From Baylisascaris procyonis (Eukaryota > Nematoda > Chromadorea > Rhabditida > Ascarididae): a stretch of DNA of 64,000 bases. Below the pieces are notes generated by a model that saw only the letters and a program-made list of their open reading frames with translations, did no database searches and had not been told where the DNA came from. The stretch is taken from NCBI GenBank assembly GCA_037389465.1, contig JAZARR010000123.1:2116501-2180500 (forward strand), in the 5' to 3' direction. The translations under genes were made by a program, and so were the position numbers. This document shows, one piece after another, positions 1 through 12,579 of the stretch. Every line of letters starts with the position of its first letter. Within the stretch, counting starts at the first letter, position 1.

Positions 1-1478
1 GGAAATAATTGATACTTTAAAAGAATCAAGGGGATTTTTCGAGAAAAGTAATGTCAACAATATTGCTGGCACAGTTTTTCTGAACAGTTCAGCTGTTTTT
101 TTTTTTGGCTTAAACTTTATAAAACATAAGTTTGAAAGTTGCTAATAGAATTTTTTTAAAAAAATCAACGAAGTATTGACTAAAATATCATTTGTTCACG
201 AAGAAAAGAATTCTTATTTTCCTGATTAATTCCTGAATCAGGATCATCGGAATAGTGGAAGTCAAAAATTGAGTGGATAAAATGAAAAATTTCAATATTC
301 TCAAATTTTCATGTTCACTTTTTCTCTGAATGAACCAAGAATGAATAAGAATGGAGTGTTTTTAAGCTACAAATTATGCTATTCTTTTATACAACAAAAA
401 TCCACTTTTTCACATATTATTTTGAAAAATGAATAGAAATGCAATAAAATTTGAATTTTTCTACTGAGTTAATTTATCGCCGAATTCAATCGTTTAAATG
501 ACAACACAATTGGGCGAATTTTACGATCGCTTTCTTATGTGTTCACTAGCAACATTGAATGTTTTTCTTCTCGACAACGTAATCAACGAACATCAAATTG
601 TTTCAACAAAGGGACAGATACGTCTTTTTCTATTGCCGAAACCGGAGGAGGCCCACGATTGAGCGCTTTTATGAACCGATAAATCCACAGCGCACTACTT
701 AATTGATAACAGACAATCTGTCGTGGAGGATTGTATTACGCAATAAGATGTTTTATGTTGCAATTATTCAAAAACTTTTAACTAGTATTACAACTGTTTA
801 ACGAATGCAATTGTACTCATTTTCATTTACAACTGCAATTGCAATTTAAGCAACAATCATTTTTCAAAATAATTACGCAATAAGGCGAATACGTTGAAAA
901 ATTTCTACGCAAAAATTGCTCTCATTGGTCATTATTAGCGGTAAACATCGATAATCACATTGATTCGATATATTTTTCGAAGAATCGGGTTGCAAATTAC
1001 ATTTTATAATTTTTTGAAATGCTGAAGATGAAATAAATGTTGCAAACATTGCAATATTATTGCAATATCATCAGCTGATATGTATGTAAAAGATTCTGAT
1101 AAATGATAGTTGTATTCGACGCCGCCTTTGCTGACTCCTTAAATTCGACAGGATGACATTTTTCAGTGCAAGGATGGATCACATAACACACTCGTCGATT
1201 AGTATCACTATGAACCTATGATCGTTGATGAATGCAATGAAATAATTAAAATCGACATATCTTAAAGCATAATAACGTCTGAACTATGTGGGTTTAGTTT
1301 AAATACAGGATCCGATCAAGGATCTGCCACTAACTCTAGTGTTGCTAATACTCCAATTTTTGTTGTAGTCAAAGTATGCACTCGGGAGAAGGGGGAAGGG
1401 AAAAGTAAGTCCACAGATACAAGGATCTGAAATGATGTGAGGAAAGCTTCTTAGTTCCAAATAGCTGAAAGTTTCTAG
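1..1478. other. Gene-free A+T-rich stretch
   Basis: I see no open frame with credible splice sites here. The sequence is A+T-rich with scattered short homopolymers. A slightly more G+C-rich patch near 600-700 and another near 1110-1200 have no recognisable coding content. Confidence 0.4.
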
Positions 1479-1553
1479 GAAAAGAATTCAGCGTCAAATT
1501 CATCGCCGGTAGATCATTATGACGACTTCCGCTCATCTCTTCCGGTTCTCTGG
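1479..1553 (+). CDS. Candidate internal exon of an unrecognised gene
   Basis: A 75-base (25-codon) open segment lies between a good acceptor (GTTTCTAG) and a good donor (GTAAGA), phase 0 at both ends. It encodes a Ser/Asp-rich peptide containing SSPVDHYDDFRSSL. After a 52-base gap a second phase-0 micro-exon candidate follows at 1606-1638 (TTGCTTAG acceptor, GTATGT donor), encoding 11 mostly hydrophobic residues. A third open segment starting near 1696 does not join in phase, so the chain is not proven. No family is recognised, and the gene would have to extend to either side. What is seen is the splice sites and the open frame; that it belongs to a gene is inference. Confidence 0.35.
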
Positions 1554-1638
1554 GTAAGAAATAGTACTTCTGAGAGCATGAATATAGAGTAGTTGTTTTG
1601 CTTAGTGTGTAGTTATTGCGCGTTTGGTTTGCAAAGCG

Positions 1639-4499
1639 GTATGTACATCAAATCCGGTTTTAAAACATAACAAAAATTCTGTGATTGTCCTTTTAGTGAA
1701 CCACTCGCTACACCGTCATTGAACAGCGTAGCGTTAATTGTAAAACATTCTAGGGAGAAGCAAACTTCATGCTGAAGCTGTCCATGTTGACATCATGAAC
1801 TTATAGCTCTACAATCCTCGAGAGACAGTTCTCGAGCTAGAGTTCATAGACTTAAAAGTGTTTAATCTTTAGTTTACAGCTGTGAACCTAGGCTTTATGA
1901 ACTCAAAATCAATCAACAATAACCTTAGCCATATCGTGCTCTCTTATGCACTCCAAACAAAAAATCCAGCAGTATTTTCGGAAGTATTAAATGCTTACAT
2001 TCTTGAAGTAAGCAGTCGGAAAATCAGTTGAAGTAAGTACTATACAACAACTTTTCAAACTTCTCTGCTTGATCTACTGTTGACCTACTCATTCTATCAC
2101 TAATTCATCTTGGAAATGGATGATTTCATTGAACGATTGATGCAAATTTTAGGCAAATTTCAATCAATTAAAAAAGAAACAAAACAATAAAAATGAATTT
2201 TCTTTCCGATTAAACAAAGGGATATTAAACATCGAAATGTTCATTTGATAAAGAGGCATTTCTCTTTCGTTAGGTAATCGCTGCCGAATGAAAGTGCGCT
2301 ATAAATTTCTGCCCATAAAATACCAAAAAAAAAAAAAAAAAAAAAAACCATGAGCATAGTATCGCGAGAAAAGTGAGAAAAAGCGCAGATGAGCATATGA
2401 AAGAAAAATTTTCAAAAGAAGCGACGATTTGCTTGATGCGTATAAATGTGCTGTCTTATATACATATATGTTCCACTACAAGTAGGCAGATAGGTAAATT
2501 TCACCTTTCTCACCTTTGTAATGCATTAAGTTTATATTTAATTTAGATGAAATAATAATAAATTAGCATCGTTCATTTTTATGTCATTGAAGCGTTATCA
2601 ATACTATAACGATCAATGATGGTGCATATGCAAATAGACCCTATAGCTCTAACGCATAATGAGCATTGACTATTATCATAATAACTAATAAATACAATAG
2701 CATTATCATGATTGCTCTTTCTAGCAGAAGAGCGAAATTTATTCACATTAAAACAAAGAAATTATATAAATATTTCAACGTATATTATTTCAGATTCATG
2801 TCCAACTGGACAGACTTCCATTACATATAACACATGAGAGTTTATTAAATTATATGCTTGAGTGGCGTTTCTCTTGGAAAAATTGAGATTTTTTGGGGGG
2901 AAATATGCAAGGAATATTGATAAATGAATCAATTTTTCAATCAATCAATAAAGAAGGAAGGATATTACATCAAAAGATGAGAATATAGAGAGAGGGCATA
3001 TTCTAAACGATAGTGCAAAATTGAACGCCATTCTATCTTGATGACTTTTTGAAATCGATAATTGAATGTTGTCAATTCTTTATAGCTGTCGATAATTACA
3101 TAGTCACTCAATTTTAATTCACCTATACACATGATTGCATATGATTACGCTTATGTATTTCGTGTCGGAAATGAGTGAATAGAATAATGAAAAAAAGAAT
3201 GACTAATAGAAAACGATGAAAAACATTTACATCAAGAGAGATATTGTGATTCAAATATTACTTAAAATATGATTTGATGGATAGGAGAAAGAAATTTTTT
3301 TTTTGAAGGTAAACATAAATTATTTGGTTCAAAGTCTCAACCGCCAGGAACAACATGAACACCGACGAAGACTTTTTTCAAGGAATGCGCTTAAGTTTCG
3401 ACATTTTGCATCATTGAAGCGATCAGAATGACTGGTGATAGTGCTGACCTTGATATTTCTATAAGACCACTCCTTAGTCAATAAAATCCTTCATAAGAAC
3501 CGTCTTGTGAGTGTGCATAACGCATAAGATCACTCATTTGTATATTTATTTTAAGATTTGCTAATGAGCGGCCTTTTTTCCTCTAGACGATTGACAGTTC
3601 ATTCGCCCAACATCAAAGGCCTCCATTTGTATGGCCACATATATGTGTCCATTAATGCTTTCATAATAGAGTGGATTTCCGCTTCCTTAAACGACAAATA
3701 GTCCGTAATTGACAGACAATATGCAAATTTTCTTTCATATTTAAGTTTGCTCTTATTTGTCCAACTATAAACGATTTCTTTGATTACATTTGCCGAGATC
3801 GACGCAAAAAAGGTCGATAAAATTAAATAGACAAAAAAATAACTTACAAATAAAAAATAACAGCCGAACATAGAGAAGGAAGTGTGAGCGAACGTGCCGA
3901 CCGACGGTCAGGTAAGGGGCGCGGTATGCTGGCTGGTTGCTCTCTAACAACTCGGAGTGAGAGCACACCATTGACTTCGATGGCCCTTCCCCTTCGTGGA
4001 AATCCGGTCTCGCACAATGCCTTCACTTAGCGTTTGATGATTGGCCGCTTATCGTTTGCTTTCTATATTGCTTGAAGTAATTTCCTCCACTAATTTCATT
4101 AAGAAGTATGAATTCATTAAATTCATTAAAAAGTTTTTCAATGTAAAATTATTCAGAATAATTGACTATATGAACTTAAAAAAAAACCATATGCAAATAT
4201 GGTGACAAATCAATCGAAACGATACAGCAGAAAAATGCAAATTCATTTGTGAATGAGGCACGAAGCTTATATTTTGTTTTAAAGATGGAAACGATTTTTC
4301 TTTTTTCTTGAAAATTTTAGCATATCACTCAACTCTTAAGGTAAAGATCAACATAAATATGCAAATTCAACTGCATTATTTAACTTCGAAGGTATTATTA
4401 CATGGTGATATTCTTAAGGTCGTCATCAAATTTCTCTCTAAAATAAGACTAGGCATATGAAATTTGACCCTAAACTTATGAGACGGGAGTTATGGTAAA
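1639..4499. other. Gene-poor stretch with a poly(A) run and a GC-rich island
   Basis: Mostly A+T-rich with no supported exon. An A-run of about 23 bases lies at 2325-2347. Positions about 3870-4025 are clearly richer in G+C than the surroundings and stay open in two frames of the - strand. That may be an exon, a promoter or a repeat remnant, and no protein family is recognised. Confidence 0.35.
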
Positions 4500-5340
4500 A
4501 ACAAAAGGTGCCACTTTGTCCGTTTTCGTGCACATACTTTCTTCTTCAGGACGTATGCACCTCTTTCTAAGCGGTCAAAAGCCTTCTAATTCTGACATAC
4601 AATAAAACTGCGATCAATGGATGGCTCACCGACGGATCCGTAAAGAAGATCCAGTGTCCGGTTAGGCGTTTTTTTCAGTCATATAACGTAGTATTTCGCT
4701 AGTTGGCTTTCATATCAAAGCCGCACAGTGCTGTGATAGATATAATATTGGGTTCACGTCAATATGAAGTTGTTTTGCACTGTGGCTGCACTCTCCTAAA
4801 TGACTGCCTAAGGCATTGTTTCAACGGTGTTCCCCCAATTTAATTAGCAGCACCTGTAATTCGTCTTATGCCCATCTGCCGAAAGGTACTATGTTTTTGT
4901 CAATTCGCTGATTGTCCACACGTTTATCAGGTTTGTTCACATCAAAGAACTACGCAAAGATCGACATTCCGCTATAGATCAGAAACGTTACAATATGACA
5001 GCAGTACAGTTAAAGAACGTCATTGAATATATTCCTCAAGCATTAAAAAGGCGGCTGCAATAATGGCGTTTACGACCCCTTATGGTCTTATCTTAGAATG
5101 TCCATGAGAGTCAGCCGTTTCCTGCCCACACACTTGGGCAAGAAATATGTACAGGCACGAATCCATATACTTAACTCTGCTCGAATTTTTAGGCAACTCA
5201 CAATATCAACGTAGTTCCGCTTGTTTTGGAAAATCTCTCGGACGCCGAAATTATTTACGATGCTTCACTTTTCATCAATTTGACCGTCGGTTGCACAGAC
5301 ACGAAATAAAAGAAAAAATCTTTTGCATCCCAACAAGTTA
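4500..5340 (+). mobile_element. Decayed BEL/Pao-like retroelement trace
   Basis: A less A+T-rich patch carries short pieces resembling the region of BEL/Pao polyprotein that follows the reverse transcriptase. Near 5060 the + strand reads NNGVYDPLWSYL, like the family's YDPLG segment. Near 5220-5275 it reads LENLSDAEIIYDASLF, like the family's block of an acidic residue plus DAS. The pieces are in different frames, interrupted by stops and closer together than in an intact element. No long terminal repeats were found. The call rests on two short resemblances recalled from the family, so it could be coincidence. Confidence 0.25.
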
Positions 5341-8300
5341 ATTTGCATGTTTATAGATATACTTTTTGATTGATGGTAAACACACCAACGGAAGCATAAA
5401 AGTAAACAGCTGTCAATAAGCTGTTTAAAAAAACGTGTCACCGCCAACATAGAATACTATGAAGAAATGAATGAGAGAAAAGAAAACTCGAAAATAAGAT
5501 GCATCCAAAGAGTTGATACGATAAGCACTTTTATATTTCGTTGACGTGATCACATAATTTCAGTTATCAAAAAAAGGTGAAGCATCCAAAATTACACCTT
5601 TAAATTCACGTAGATTCGATTACCCAAACTCGATTATGCAAATTTTCCGCAAATGATTAAATAATTTTGCTATGAAGCACTCGAAGTAAAATGACATGCA
5701 ACATATGCGCAATTATTTTATTGACGTTTTTAAAAATCTTGGGCTTTTATTGAATTTGATGAATCAGCAAGAAATGTTCTATTGATGATCAACCATAGGT
5801 TTTAAAAAAATGGTCTATATTGTAATCATCAAAATTCACAGCTTGTACCTTAGAGCTTTCGGAGTTGAAACAATTTAATTAAGGAACAAAATATGCGAAC
5901 AACATCATAAGCATAGATGAGATACGGCAATATTGTGCATTAGCTAAGCAAATTCGCCGAAGTCGATAAAAAGACAATTGATTTTATATGATTTTATATA
6001 AAATATTGATTTTGGCCTGTTGATTTTACATAAAATATTCAGCGCTGATTCATTTATAGCATCGAAATTTCTGGTGCTAAGTAATTGTTGAGTAGATCCT
6101 TATTCTTTGAGCGATAAGGTTCTTACCTTATGCTAATAACTTTTTATAACTCACTTGGTTAAGAAATCGATATCGCATAAAATATAAAAAAGAGGCAAAA
6201 ATAGCGAAAATATTCGAAAGTATTTCGGTATTTGGTGTAATTTTCTGCAAATATTTTGTGAAATGATGTTTTTTTTTTTTGAAATGTGTACAGCTTGATA
6301 GTTCGGCAATATTATATAATAGAGCTCCCTTTATAGAAGATCCTTTTACGTTCAAACTTTCACGATCGTTTTTTTTCTTTCTTTTTTTTGCGAGAGAGAG
6401 AAGGAGAGAAAAGGGGAGAGAGAAAGGGAGAGAGAGAAGAGAGAGACCTGCCTAACAACAAATTCTAAGTAGTTCAGTTAAGTGAAATAAATTTTTTCGT
6501 CCTACGAAGACTGTAATTTTTCTTTTCTTAATAAAACAAAAAAAAAATTCTACCTGAACGATCTAGTTTTGTTGATGGCCACAAACTACTTATCACTTCA
6601 ATGTAGAAAAAGGGGAAGTGACGTTTTTTTTGGATAGTCAAAGAAGAAATTCGGTACTGGTCTAATATGAAAACGTTTGCTTCATATTTGTTGATAAAAG
6701 AAAAGCGTAGAAAAAAATTCTTCATTAGGCCAATCCAGTAAAACATCTAGACTCAGCACCTTTTGTAGCCTTTCTTGAATACTAATAACCTATAATTAGG
6801 GAGGAATATTGAAAGACTTTGAAAATTTCAATCTATCATACGAATTTGATTGTCATTTAGAGTTTCACAATCATATAGTTTCACTATTATCGTTCTGTGA
6901 ATGTACTCTCCATAATCATGGAAGTTATGGTACTCTTATTTCTGTTCGTTATTAGCATAACTCAATAAGATGGTTGGTTAGCCTCTGATTTATCTTTGAT
7001 TTATTATTATGTTCGATATATTCGAATATTACGTAAATGAGTACATTAACGTTTACTACCAATGAAATTCATATAACGTTTAATAAACATAGAACAAAAA
7101 CAATATTTGAGTAGGCATGAATATCGAATGAATGGAATTATTTCACATTCATAAATATGAAATATTCATGCTAATAAATTATATGACTCTAATGCTAAAT
7201 ACTTGCGTATATACTTTATTGACAATTTTTTTTTTCAGCTTCATTACTTCTTTCGAATTTATATTAGCATTAATATATAAATTATATTTTATGTTATAAG
7301 TAATGAATTACTAGGTATGAAGTAAGTACTAAATTACTAGATGTGAAATAATATATAATAGATATTTTAGTTTTTTGTTAGAAGTAATAAAAAAATTACT
7401 AGTAGGTATATAGTCTCATGTTGAGCGGATATTATAAGCACCTAGGAGACTTCTTCAAAGGGTGGGTTCGTTGGAGATTCCTAAGTGGTCGGTTATATTG
7501 ACTTCTAGTCTAGTGGAGAGATCACTGTTCTTAAAACGCAAAGGAATTATCCATTATGTGGCATGTATTCATATCCGATCATGCAACGTTCATATTACAA
7601 GTATGAACGCTTGCAAATGACATATTTACATGATGCATTTATCTGTTTATGAGGGTATTTTTGCATAAGTGCAGATGTATTTACCTGTTTGTGAGGATGT
7701 TTTTTTTTGCATAAGTGCAAATCATTTAAATAGAGTCGAACATAATACCAATCGAGATGACCTTAAGCGAATGAGGGAAGCAGCGATATAACGCCAACTG
7801 GTTCTTAAGAAGCGTTTAACGATCGAAATTATTGAACACAACTCTGAAACACATCATAGGTCACCCCTAATTGATCTCTTCAGGGGCCGTCCTATAGAGA
7901 AGTTCACTCTAACTTTCTAAGATTTATTTGTCTCATAACTCTCGAAAGAAAAGTGTATTTAAAAAATCGAATTATCAAATACGAGCGCATAAAAATTCAA
8001 AATCCATTAAATATAAAAATATTTCAATAAATCGCAAAGCGTATAATCGTAACAATCTAAAAAGAAATATTTGAAAAAAAAAATTATCCACACAATTTTT
8101 TTTTCAATAAAAATAGGAAAAAAATTTAAAACTTTTAAGGATAAAAACTCATTTTCATAACATTGAATTATCCTTAAAAGATTATTCGCTATAAAGAAGT
8201 AAATAGTTTTGCGGTCAATTATAAGCTATGAAAAATATGCAAAAATGCGATAGTAAATTACAACTGAAATTTGAAAGGAAGAATATCGTAATGACAAATT

Positions 8301-9725
8301 GACAAATTGCCAGATGTTTTGCTCATGAAGAAAAAATTCAATTTATGCTGTGAGGGAATAACGTCTAAGTAAAGCATTAATTTGGTCATTTATAATTTGG
8401 CCACAATTTGGCCGCGTGCAATGAGAAAAATTTTTTTTTGAAAAATATAAAAATATTTCGTATTTTAAAAAATCACTGAATTTTGTAACATTTCCTGATT
8501 TTGTTTTTCATATTTCCCATAAGAATATCGAGTAAATTTTTACAAAAAAAACCAATAAAATATTGCTATTCAAAGCATCTTTAGAACAATCAATGAGAAT
8601 TACGCTATTACCAATGAAGAGCCGATCATTCAAGATATCAGAACGAATCAACTAATGACTACGACAAACTGACGAAAAAAAGCTTGAAAAAAGCGAAATA
8701 AAGAAAATATTTAAAAATTCCGCATTTCATTCCATTAGATCACTAAGGAGATAATAATTTATCAATACAATGAAATAAACAATCGATATAGGAACAATCG
8801 TGCATGGTTTTATATAGAATCCTATAATCACCATAAAAAGGAAAATATTAAAAAAAACTACAAAATATAGTTTTTCGAAATATCGAATTTAAATATATAT
8901 ATCACAGAAAGAAATAAATAAATTCATAAATTTGCGAGCTTATTATATTGTAAATTTTTGCTAAGGAGCAAATTCATCGAAAGTGAAACGATATGGTGAC
9001 AAGTGCGGCGATCGAATCGCTCGTTTCCCAATCGACTAATCCTCAAAGCGAAGACCCGTTGGTCGGCTTCGTTTTCTTTTCGATGGATCGATCACCGAAT
9101 GATTTTCACTCTTCAATTATTGTATTATATATACCTTTATCGAATAACTAATAGTAATTGAAAGTAAGTAGCATCAATTACTGCTAAAATTATACATACA
9201 TAAAACGCTATATTTCTAGTTGAGATAAAAGCACACCGGCAAATTCAATAATCATTTTCGAGTAAGTTTTGAACGAAAAAATATCGATACGTTTATCATC
9301 TAGCTAATGGATGCGATATGCATATTTCTTAATACCTACATGTAATGATATGATAATGAAATGTAAAGTCCACTACACTTAGATTGCTTACGACAAGAAA
9401 TATAAGCATAACGTAATTTCGCCAACAACAATAAAATTCGGTCTCTTAAACTTAATATCTCATTCATTACTTTTATAACAATATATAAGGTATAAAATTT
9501 GCACCAAACTTTTCCATTCACATAGACTCACATAGAAGTAACCGTTACAGCTTCAGCAAATTACTATTGATGCAGTGTTGCGGAAAAGTGGTCATTCAGA
9601 AGGAAATCAAAGATATCGACCATATATTGCACCGAGCAGTTCTTATATCTGAGAGATTTTTCGTATTGATAAATATTGATAATGAGAGGGTATATTCAAT
9701 CGAAGATCATAATAAACAAAAGCGA
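5341..9725. other. Gene-poor A+T-rich stretch with a GA-rich tract
   Basis: No supported exon. A purine tract of GA/GGA repeats lies at about 6391-6447. A small G+C-richer patch at about 8990-9130 holds an ATG at 8993 with 52 open codons. It has no splice sites I can defend and no recognisable motif, so it is noted only here. Confidence 0.35.
6391..6447. repeat. GA-rich purine tract
   Basis: About 57 bases of almost pure purine on the + strand, built from GAGA and GGGAGA units and preceded by a T-rich run. It is a degenerate simple repeat. Confidence 0.8.
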
Positions 9726-11215
9726 TCAGCACGCCTCAAGCAAACCAACCTTTTGCGGAGGCTTCTTTGCTTTAAGGGAAACAGATTTTGAATTTCTTAC
9801 ATCGGCAGCTTTTCGCGCCTGAAAAAAAAAAAAAGAAGATAATTGAATAATAAATAGATAAAATCAGTTGAAAAGATAGCATCCTGATGCCTATATTGTG
9901 TCGGTTATTACAGCTATGTATTTGATGACTCCATTAGCCGAATATAACCAAAAATTTATTCATATTAAATGATTTATAATAAAAATTTTCATTTATAATA
10001 ACACGACGGAAACCGATAAGAATGCTAGAGCGGCTAGCGCAAGATTTGAATCTTCTCATACAATTCTGTCAATCAAGTTGTCGCTTGATTTCTTAAATAT
10101 TTCGAAACGCCAATAGATTGAGAGTAATTGACATATGTAAAAAAAATGATTGTTTGCATAAATCTCTCATCAAAAATTTATTTCTAGGTGAATTTGATCG
10201 GTTGCAGGTAAAAAAATAAAATTCCAGCTTTATGCAACGTTTGAGTGCCAAAATTTCAGATCAAAATAGAGTGCAGCTTATGAAAATATACAAGCAATTC
10301 CAGCCACCTTCTGAAAAGCATCTGCAGTCAATTCGAAAGCAAAAAATAATAACCTCTTCTTCTTGGCAGTAACCAAAGGTGATGGCCATTGTAAGATCTT
10401 CAAGTGTTATTACGAAAAGCAGCGTAGACCTTAGGTTGTTGTTGACTAATGGGCTATTGTCAAATAAGGTTATTAGCACCTGCTTTGTAGTTTTCAACTA
10501 TAGGAATGATTGTAGAATGCAGTCACTGTCATAAATCAGATCAGCACACTTCCGATGTTTATTGCGAAATAAAGAGATCCAAAAAACCGAAATCACTGGG
10601 GCAGAATTTCAAAACACTCTCAACGGCCGCATTTTCTCATAACTGACGAAACAGCCCCCTCTCCCCCTCCCCCCCAGCCATCTTCTTCAACGTAGTGTGG
10701 ATATACGCAAACGGTTTTCATTTGAGGGACACGAATACCATCACAAAGCTGCTTCTCAGATCAGGAACCCTGAAGAAGAAATAAGTGGTAATAGCTATCG
10801 GGGATCTACATCACTCCCCTACATTATCACGATATCTAAATTTGCAACGTTTTTTTCGAACGCTGCAAAATAATGGTCGATGTCATCATGTCCATTGGTT
10901 CGCAATAAAAAATAATTCACTATTTCTGTGACTTTTTTTGATATATGTCGCCTTGGGAAATCCTTTTGTTGGATGCATTTTACTCTATGAATATGTTATC
11001 TCAAAATAGCGTTAAAACCAAATCAACACTTATAAACGATAAATATACTAACTTTTTTATTTAGCGCCGAGATCGCAAAATTGAAGAGTTGTGATATTCG
11101 TTGTGGAATACCCTCTTTTAAACGTTCTAAAGATTGCTTTTGAAGCACATAAATGAGTGAAATATGATCCGTATCCAATTCTTTCACCTCAAATGTTTCG
11201 TTATCAAATGCCTCT
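9726..11215 (-). CDS. Unrecognised multi-exon gene, 3' part (three exons)
   Basis: Three - strand exons join in phase. Exon 11053-11215 (acceptor TTTCAG, donor GTTAGT) encodes a charged, helix-like segment including IYVLQKQSLERLKEGIPQRI. Exon 10354-10497 (acceptor CCTATAG, donor GTTATT) encodes a more hydrophobic stretch ending FGYCQEEE. Exon 9726-9818 (long T-run plus CAG acceptor) encodes a Lys/Ser-rich basic tail ending KVGLLEAC and a stop. Together they give 132 residues of C-terminal sequence. Exon 11053-11215 begins with one base of a split codon, so at least one 5' exon is missing; it should lie between 11216 and about 12450, where none was convincing. An alternative last exon at 10836-10862 (TTTTGCAG acceptor) would also join in phase and end the protein as RSKKTLQI. 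I do not recognise the family. The gene points away from PPP1R11, so the two may share the region near 12.4 kb as a divergent promoter. Confidence 0.5.
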
Positions 11216-11695
11216 CTGAAAGAATTTTCAATATTTAAACATAAATAATTCAATTATTCCATCCAAACAATAACATTGGGGGAGGAAACCAACTATAAAA
11301 ATAACTGACGAAAGAAAGTTAACCTTAACTTAGACGGATAAAAGCTGATCCACGTCGAAATCTAGCTATATGACCGTACATCTAACATTCGTCTCCTTCA
11401 CTATCTATATAAGACAATTGATCTATTGCACTCAAAGTAGAAAATTCATATATGTGTACTGAAGTGCAATGCTGTAATATTTACAACGAAGTATGAAATA
11501 AAAGTATTTTAAATATATGAATTAAAATATTGTTGGAAATTGATAATTTTATTAAGAATTACCATTTGCAAAATGAATCTATAAAAATTTGCATATGCGT
11601 ATTTTTATTATTCATTTTTAATTGATCACCTTCAACTTCATTTTCTATATTGATTCCTTTGGTTGAATGTGATTCTCCCATGCCTCCTCGAATAC

Positions 11696-11755
<60 letters not shown>

Positions 11756-12579
11756 ATATGAATTTGAGGAGGAAAATAAAGTAGGAAATTTTGGCAAACA
11801 AAAATTTTTTCTCTGAAAAGAAATGATGAGAAATGTTGGCCGAATTTCCTTTCAAAGACAAAGAGAGAAACTAAACAATAGAGCATAAAACAAAAGGGAA
11901 GATCAATAAAGCATTAAAAAATATCAGTGATAAAAAATATTGAAATAAAGAAAATAGAGAAATCACTGATATGATTTGATTTCAGAAATTTTATCACTTC
12001 AAATAATTAGAAAGAAAAAACAAACAAATATTTTTGAAAGAATTCTATGGACTTTGCGTTTTGCAATACAATATCCCTATCTTATCGATGACTTTTATTC
12101 TATCTCTATCTTCTTCATAGAAAAATTGATAATATTAAATGCTTTCTAAAGAAGCCTTTTATAAACACGTTATCAACAACTATGAGTAGCTATGAATAAG
12201 ATCACTTCAGAGGATCACAAACAATATCCAAGGACGAAACTTCGAAGGATCAAATAAGGCTAACAAGGATTAGATCTGGGTCCACGACATCTCAAGCGCA
12301 AATTACTAGGCGCCTTTCATAATTCTGCATAAATTTCACCACATGCGAAGACTAGAAAAAGTAACGAAATTTGGGAATGCACACATAAGCACTTTTGACA
12401 TAAAAATTTGCATACACTAAAATTATCTGAGTCAACTATAAAAGCATACTACTTTACAGCAGATATTTGTTGTTCATTTAGCAGTTTTGCTGTGTGAGTT
12501 GTTGCGTGTGGCTTCGTGCAATAATTCATGTTTGTGGTCATCTAGTGCACTAAATCAACCAGTAAGTGGATTGACGAAG
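11216..12579. other. Region between the 9.7-11.2 kb gene and PPP1R11
   Basis: Holds a long (AT)n run at about 11693-11759 and no defensible exon. It probably contains the missing 5' part of the - strand gene on its left and the promoter of PPP1R11 on its right. Confidence 0.35.
11693..11759. repeat. (AT)n microsatellite
   Basis: About 65 bases of nearly uninterrupted alternating AT with one or two C/G interruptions at the edges. Confidence 0.9.
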
